A stretch of DNA of 16,277 bases, from positions 1 to 16,277 of the forward strand of contig JACQGW010000410.1 of assembly GCA_016199325.1 (NCBI GenBank). Direction: 5' to 3'. The translations under genes and the position numbers were made by a program. The first letter of the stretch is position 1. Each line of letters begins with the position of its first letter. The notes below the pieces were generated by a model that was not told the origin of the DNA, searched no databases, and saw nothing but the letters and a program-made list of their open reading frames with translations. Below, piece after piece: positions 12,762-16,277 of the stretch. Origin of the DNA: Chloroflexota bacterium. GTDB lineage: Bacteria; Chloroflexota; Dehalococcoidia; JACQGW01.

Positions 12762-12930
12762 TGGTGCATCCGGCAATTCCGTTGGAGATTGGCTGGTCCG
12801 TCCACCGTCATGCTGAGCCGCAGCGAAGCATCTCCCGGACGCTGCTGGTCCAGACCGGGGAGATGCTTCGCTGCGGCTCAGCATGACACACGGGGCGGCC
12901 GGATCCGCGTGTGACTTGCCGGATGCACCA
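12762..12930. repeat. 169-bp palindromic element with perfect terminal inverted repeats, between Xre antitoxin and RES toxin
   Basis: TGGTGCATCCGGCAA (12762-12776) and TTGCCGGATGCACCA (12916-12930) are exact 15-bp inverse complements. An inner pair of 30-bp arms, 12807-12836 and 12858-12887, is also exact and carries the GTCATGCTGAGC... word common in bacterial intergenic repeats. The flanks read CTTAC on the left and CCTAC on the right, a possible imperfect 5-bp target duplication that includes the antitoxin stop codon (minus-strand TAG). No protein is encoded. A truncated relative lies at 7894-7949. It looks like a small non-autonomous insertion that now separates the two genes of a toxin-antitoxin operon. 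Confidence 0.8.
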
Positions 12931-12931
12931 C

Positions 12932-13582
12932 CTACTTTGGGCCGGTCCCACGTGCGTTGTCCAGCACGCGTTCGACCTCTCCCTGGCGAAGGGCGTCGAT
13001 GGGGCGACGCCCTTCGAGATAGGGGTTGGGGCGCGTGAGCCAGTTGATCTTCGCGAGGGGCGGCATCCGCAAGGCACGGATCACCGCCGGCAGGCCCGCA
13101 ACGACTCTGTCCGGGCCATTCGGGTCGAACTGCCACGGAGGGAAGCGGAGCGCTCCCCTGTCGAGCACCGCAAGCAGGCTGCCACTCTCGACACGATCGT
13201 GCGGCGTCTGCCGGGACACCCCCAGCAGCCTGGCGACATCGGGCGCCGTCAACGCTTCACGGAGCAGATCATCGCGCTGCGCGAATGAACGCGCGAGCGT
13301 CTCCAAGCGCAAAGCCGTGCGCTCGGTAGGGCTGTAGGCGCGCATGCCGGTAAACTCCTGAACAAAGCGGACACGATCGGGATCCGCGGTCGAGTCGGAC
13401 AGCACCTCCTGAACGCCCTCGGCGATCCGCTCGAGCTGCTCCGGCCCGAAGCGATCGAACAGCGTTTGAAACACGGCCGCCGCCCTGGCGACCGCGCGCC
13501 GCTGGCGCTCAGCCTTCCCTCGATTCGCCGCCCAAGCCGCCGTAAAGGTGAACGTCAGGTGCTCTGCTGCGGTTCGCCCCAT
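12932..13582 (-). CDS. Xre/MbcA/ParS-like antitoxin of the RES toxin
   Basis: A 216-residue protein. Residues about 109-140 ('EALTAPDVARLLGVSRQT' onward) form a helix-turn-helix. The tail with 'WLTRPNPYLEGRRPIDAL' followed by 'EVERVLDNA' is the DUF2384-like toxin-binding module typical of RES-Xre antitoxins. The N-terminal ~100 residues are extra compared with short members and include a basic helix near 20-35. The start is fixed by GGAGG five bases before the ATG at 13582; the ATGs at 13621 and 13609 have no such site. It lies 70 bases after the alkD-like gene. A tandem 20-bp repeat (13617-13656) just upstream is a candidate operator. Confidence 0.83.
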   Translation of the reverse strand: MGRTAAEHLTFTFTAAWAANRGKAERQRRAVARAAAVFQTLFDRFGPEQLERIAEGVQEVLSDSTADPDRVRFVQEFTGMRAYSPTERTALRLETLARSFAQRDDLLREALTAPDVARLLGVSRQTPHDRVESGSLLAVLDRGALRFPPWQFDPNGPDRVVAGLPAVIRALRMPPLAKINWLTRPNPYLEGRRPIDALRQGEVERVLDNARGTGPK

Positions 13583-13616
13583 GACAACCTCCGCCAACGT
13601 CGTCTGCATGGAGTGT

Positions 13617-13656
13617 ACCACGATCAGAGATGTCGAGCCACAGTCAGAGATGTCAA
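13617..13656. repeat. Two tandem 20-bp units upstream of the Xre antitoxin
   Basis: Units 13617-13636 and 13637-13656 match at 16 of 20 positions and share TCAGAGATGTC. They lie between the alkD-like stop codon (13653-13655, overlapped by the second unit) and the antitoxin start at 13582. Two readings fit: operators bound by the Xre antitoxin, or a relic of an insertion sequence end. From memory, IS481-like ends carry similar repeated GTC-rich words. Not resolved here. Confidence 0.5.
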
Positions 13657-14393
13657 CCCTCCTCGCCGGCTGTGCTCGAAACCTGGGTAGACGCCTTGCG
13701 GCTGGCCCATCGACCGCCGGTGCGGAGCCTGGTCTGGACGGACTCGCCGGTCAGATCGCGGAGGGCGTCGGCGGCGATCCAGCGGCCGGGCTTGGAGCCG
13801 AGCTGCTGGATCTCTCTGGCGGTGGTGACGGCCATCTCGTTCAGAGGGATACTGCGCTGGCCGATCTCACGGAGCGCCCAGTTCACGGCTTTCTTGACGA
13901 AGTTGCGCGGGTCGCCTGACTCGCGCACGACGATGGGAAAGAACGCCGCGAGCTGCTCGTCGCTTGCGTTCCTGTCGTGGGATGCCAGCTCGGCCATCAG
14001 GACGAAGCCCGATCGCTTGACGAACTCCTCCGGCCGGCTGCTCCACTCGACCGCCTTCTGATAGGCGAGCGCAGTCCTGACCAGGAGATTCCCGCAGCAC
14101 TGGTCGCAGACGTCCCAGGAGTCGAACGTGCCGACCCATCGCTCCATCTGCTCCTCGGCGACCTGTTCGGGCCGGTCGATCATGCTCGCCAGGATGCGGG
14201 CCTCGTGGACACCCGAGTCCCAGAGCTCCTGGGCAAGGGGATGGTTCTTGCCGATCTTCCTGGCAAGCTGCCGGAGTGTGGGGACGGATACCCCGTAGGT
14301 GTTGTGCGAGCTGATGCCGAAGCGCGCCATCCCGGCGACGGCTTCGGGATTGGCGAGCGAGCGCAGGTGCTCCAGAATCTCCGAGCAGGTCAC
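13653..14393 (-). CDS. AlkD-like DNA alkylation repair protein
   Basis: A 246-residue all-helical protein of the DNA alkylation repair (HEAT-like) family: 'EILEHLRSLANPEAVAGMARFGI' and 'GVSVPTLRQLARKIGKNHPLAQELWDSG', then 'ARILASMIDRPEQV'. The diagnostic 'GTFDSWDVCDQCCGNLL' holds the Trp-Asp region that lines the lesion-binding groove in AlkD, which excises N3- and N7-alkylpurines. Later come 'FFPIVVRESGDPRNFVKKAVNWALR' and a basic C-terminus. The start is GTG at 14393, eight bases after GGAGG. It is followed by the Xre/RES pair on the same strand and shares its end with the tandem repeat. Confidence 0.87.
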   Translation of the reverse strand: MTCSEILEHLRSLANPEAVAGMARFGISSHNTYGVSVPTLRQLARKIGKNHPLAQELWDSGVHEARILASMIDRPEQVAEEQMERWVGTFDSWDVCDQCCGNLLVRTALAYQKAVEWSSRPEEFVKRSGFVLMAELASHDRNASDEQLAAFFPIVVRESGDPRNFVKKAVNWALREIGQRSIPLNEMAVTTAREIQQLGSKPGRWIAADALRDLTGESVQTRLRTGGRWASRKASTQVSSTAGEEG

Positions 14394-14498
14394 GTCTTCC
14401 GCCTCCAGCGGCCGAATTCACGCGCAGATGCCGCTGATTCTCAAGACGATTGGCGACGGGATCGGACGCGAAAGACACCGTGTTACGAACCGGCAAAG

Positions 14499-14753
14499 AC
14501 GCGCACGTCAGCCTTGCGGGAGACACTCCGGTCGGCCAATCCGATCGAGTCGGCGATTGAGAAGACGCGGAAGACGAGCCGGAACGTGCAGCGGTAGCGG
14601 AATGGGACACAAGTGCTGCGGTGGTGTGCGAGTGGCCTCTGCCAGGCCGAGCAGGGCTTCCGGCCGGTCAAAGGGTATCGGGAGTTGCCCCTCGTCGCTG
14701 CCGCCCTTGCCAAACGATGCACCGTCGGTGTACAACCAGGGAAGACGGCGTAA
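14499..14753 (+). pseudogene. Decayed C-terminus of an IS256-type transposase
   Basis: A plus-strand frame reads 'TSALRETLRSANPIES', then 'KTSRNVQR', a TAG at 14595-14597, then 'LRWCASGLCQAEQGF' and 'VKGYRELPLVAA', ending at TAA 14751. This order (L-R-x-T-N-P-I-E-S, R-N-V-x-R-W-R, L-x-W-x-x-x-G-L-x-x-A-E, G-Y-R-x-x-P) is the C-terminal end of IS256-family transposases as I remember them; the TAG replaces the Trp. The N-terminal two thirds with the DDE acids are missing. Remaining DNA in 14394-14498 and 14754-14974 shows no gene. This is an insertion-sequence scar bordering the acquired-looking NYN gene. Confidence 0.68.
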
Positions 14754-14974
14754 ACTCGCGGGCCGCGCCGCGATCTCAACTTCCACGAACTTCAGGACAT
14801 CGCCGGCTGGTGATGTAATAGGTGACTCAGATCCTTGCCATCACCGGTCCTGGTAAGTGTCACGGGGTCGTCACCATAGGAATTCGATATCTGTTCTCAG
14901 GCACCGGCTTCAGTAGTCGCGGATCGTCCATACCTAATGAAGCTCAAGTCCTGGAAACAGACAAGGAGAGAGAC

Positions 14975-16252
14975 ATGACGGAGGAATCTGTCCAACTCGC
15001 TGCCGTTGATCCGAACGTTCGCAGGCGACAGGCAGTAGAGTCACGGCCCGATGGGAGACAACGGTTCAAAACAGCGCTCTTTGTGGATTTCGATACTATC
15101 TACTCGGAGTTGAAGAAGCAGGATCCCATCGCGGCAGAGAGCTTCGCGACGAGCCCCAGTAGCTGGATTCGATGGCTCGAAACTGATGGGCCACTGCCCA
15201 TCGACATGCTCGAAGGGCGGATCCGGAGGTCAGTATTGATTCGTCGCTGTTACCTGAACCCTGGGATGTTTGGGAAATATCGCCCCTACTTTGTTCGTGC
15301 GGGTTTTCAGGTCGTCGACTGCCCTCCATTCACTTCACAAGGGAAGAATGGCGCAGACATCCAGATGGTAATGGATATCTTGGATGCGCTGGAACATCGG
15401 ACGGAGTTCGACGAGTTCATTCTTTTTTCGGGGGACTCCGATTTTACACCCGTGTTGCTTCGCCTGCGCGGCCACGACCGGCGGACGATGATACTGGCTG
15501 CGGGGCCATCAGCGGCGGCGTATCGCGCTGCGTGTGATGTGGTGCTAACAGACGACGTATTCATTGAAAGGGCTTTGGGTGAGCAACCGAGCTCGCCTGA
15601 TACGCGCTCTGTTGCGCCGTCGAGAGGGTACGATGCGGGGTTCAAATCGGATCCGCCGGTTCCAGCCTCTGGCGCTCGCTCGGTTGTGCGATCGGTGATG
15701 GGCAGCTTCGCGGTATCAGAAGAGATAAAGGATCAGGCGCGCCTGATCATCAGATCCGTTGTCGCCAAGTCTGATCGACCAGTGCCAAGCGCGACGGTTG
15801 CGTGGGCGCTAACGAACACCATCGGTACTCGGCTCCGGGAATCAGATTGGGCTGGAACTGGTGGGTTTCGTGAGTTTGTGACAGCCATCGGGAACTTAGG
15901 AGTGGCGGTGTCCTGGTCAACACCCGGATTTTTCTATGATCCGGAGCGGCATGATCTGCCACCTACTCCTGGCACACCTCCAGAATTGGTAATCGGCGAT
16001 CCTGATCTACACGCACTCGCACAGCGAATCCATAGACTAACCGACGTACCCCTCTTGACGCCAGAGGAATATGCGGCAGTCTTCGAGATAATCGCGGGAG
16101 AAGTGAATGAGAATGGCTATTTCCTCACAGAGACATCGAAGGCGGTTCGCGACATGTGTCGGTCGCGCGGCGTTGATGCGTCCCACCAGGACGTTAACTT
16201 CATTCTCAAGGGCATTGTCGGCATGTTTCAGATCATGCCGCCAATCGGTTGA
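14975..16252 (+). CDS. NYN-domain (PIN-like) nuclease with C-terminal LOTUS/OST-HTH-like domains
   Basis: A 425-residue protein. The N-terminal domain (about 32-195) is LabA/NYN type: 'TALFVDFDTIYSEL' (D38, D40), 'GKNGADIQMVMDILDAL' (D128, D134) and 'FILFSGDSDFTPVLLRLRG' (D154, D156), acids that fit metal-dependent RNA cleavage. After a Ser/Pro linker (200-245), residues 248-322 resemble an OST-HTH/LOTUS RNA-binding domain ('ARLIIRSVVAKSDRPVPSAT' and 'GFREFVTAIGNLGVAVS'); a second similar helical unit lies at about 340-415. The start ATG follows AGGAG by six bases. Base composition is lower than in the neighbours: the line 16081-16140 has 27 G/C of 60, against 45 of 60 in a selA line. With the IS scar upstream this suggests horizontal transfer. 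A role in RNA decay or defence is inference. Confidence 0.86.
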   Translation: MTEESVQLAAVDPNVRRRQAVESRPDGRQRFKTALFVDFDTIYSELKKQDPIAAESFATSPSSWIRWLETDGPLPIDMLEGRIRRSVLIRRCYLNPGMFGKYRPYFVRAGFQVVDCPPFTSQGKNGADIQMVMDILDALEHRTEFDEFILFSGDSDFTPVLLRLRGHDRRTMILAAGPSAAAYRAACDVVLTDDVFIERALGEQPSSPDTRSVAPSRGYDAGFKSDPPVPASGARSVVRSVMGSFAVSEEIKDQARLIIRSVVAKSDRPVPSATVAWALTNTIGTRLRESDWAGTGGFREFVTAIGNLGVAVSWSTPGFFYDPERHDLPPTPGTPPELVIGDPDLHALAQRIHRLTDVPLLTPEEYAAVFEIIAGEVNENGYFLTETSKAVRDMCRSRGVDASHQDVNFILKGIVGMFQIMPPIG

Positions 16253-16277
16253 CACTTTGAGCTGGCTGGCGTGCAGC

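Overview
The window is GC-rich bacterial chromosome. A slice of selA (11401-11460) has 45 G/C in 60 bases. Gene content (DNA polymerase III delta prime next to a RicT/PSP1 protein, an MttB-family methyltransferase, a formyltransferase-like protein, a selenocysteine system) and many short intergenic palindromes best fit a Chloroflexota-like organism, perhaps near Thermomicrobia/Sphaerobacter. That placement is from memory and gene content, not from a search.

Layout, left to right. (1) 1-1000, minus strand: a 5'-truncated AbiEi-type antitoxin remnant, abutted by an intact ribbon-helix-helix antitoxin/MazF toxin pair with a readable promoter and operator-like palindrome. (2) 1363-5087, minus strand: an MttB-family methyltransferase without an amber codon, an alpha/beta hydrolase and a formyltransferase-family enzyme, separated by strong hairpins and repeats. 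(3) 5271-7105, plus strand: YggX (Fe(II)-trafficking/oxidative damage protection), then a B12-binding-type radical SAM protein whose apparent stop TGA at 7025-7027 is very probably a selenocysteine codon. The reading continues as C-U-A-E-P and 22 more codons to a TAG at 7103, and a SECIS-like hairpin follows the TGA directly. (4) 7280-7858: two overlapping small ORFs and a third weak one, followed by composite repeat debris. (5) 8133-12013, plus strand: a compact operon holB - ricT - MBL-fold protein - selA. SelA makes selenocysteyl-tRNA, so the machinery gene and its likely client lie within about 3.5 kb. (6) 12107-14393, minus strand: alkD-like DNA repair gene, Xre antitoxin and RES toxin. 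A 169-bp palindromic element with 15-bp perfect terminal inverted repeats sits between antitoxin and toxin. (7) 14394-16252, plus strand: a decayed IS256-type transposase C-terminus and a lower-GC NYN-nuclease/LOTUS-type gene that looks acquired.

The strongest discovery is the recoded selenoprotein gene, which a standard caller would truncate at residue 468. The second theme is a dense set of small palindromic non-coding elements in intergenic regions, one of them splitting a toxin-antitoxin operon.
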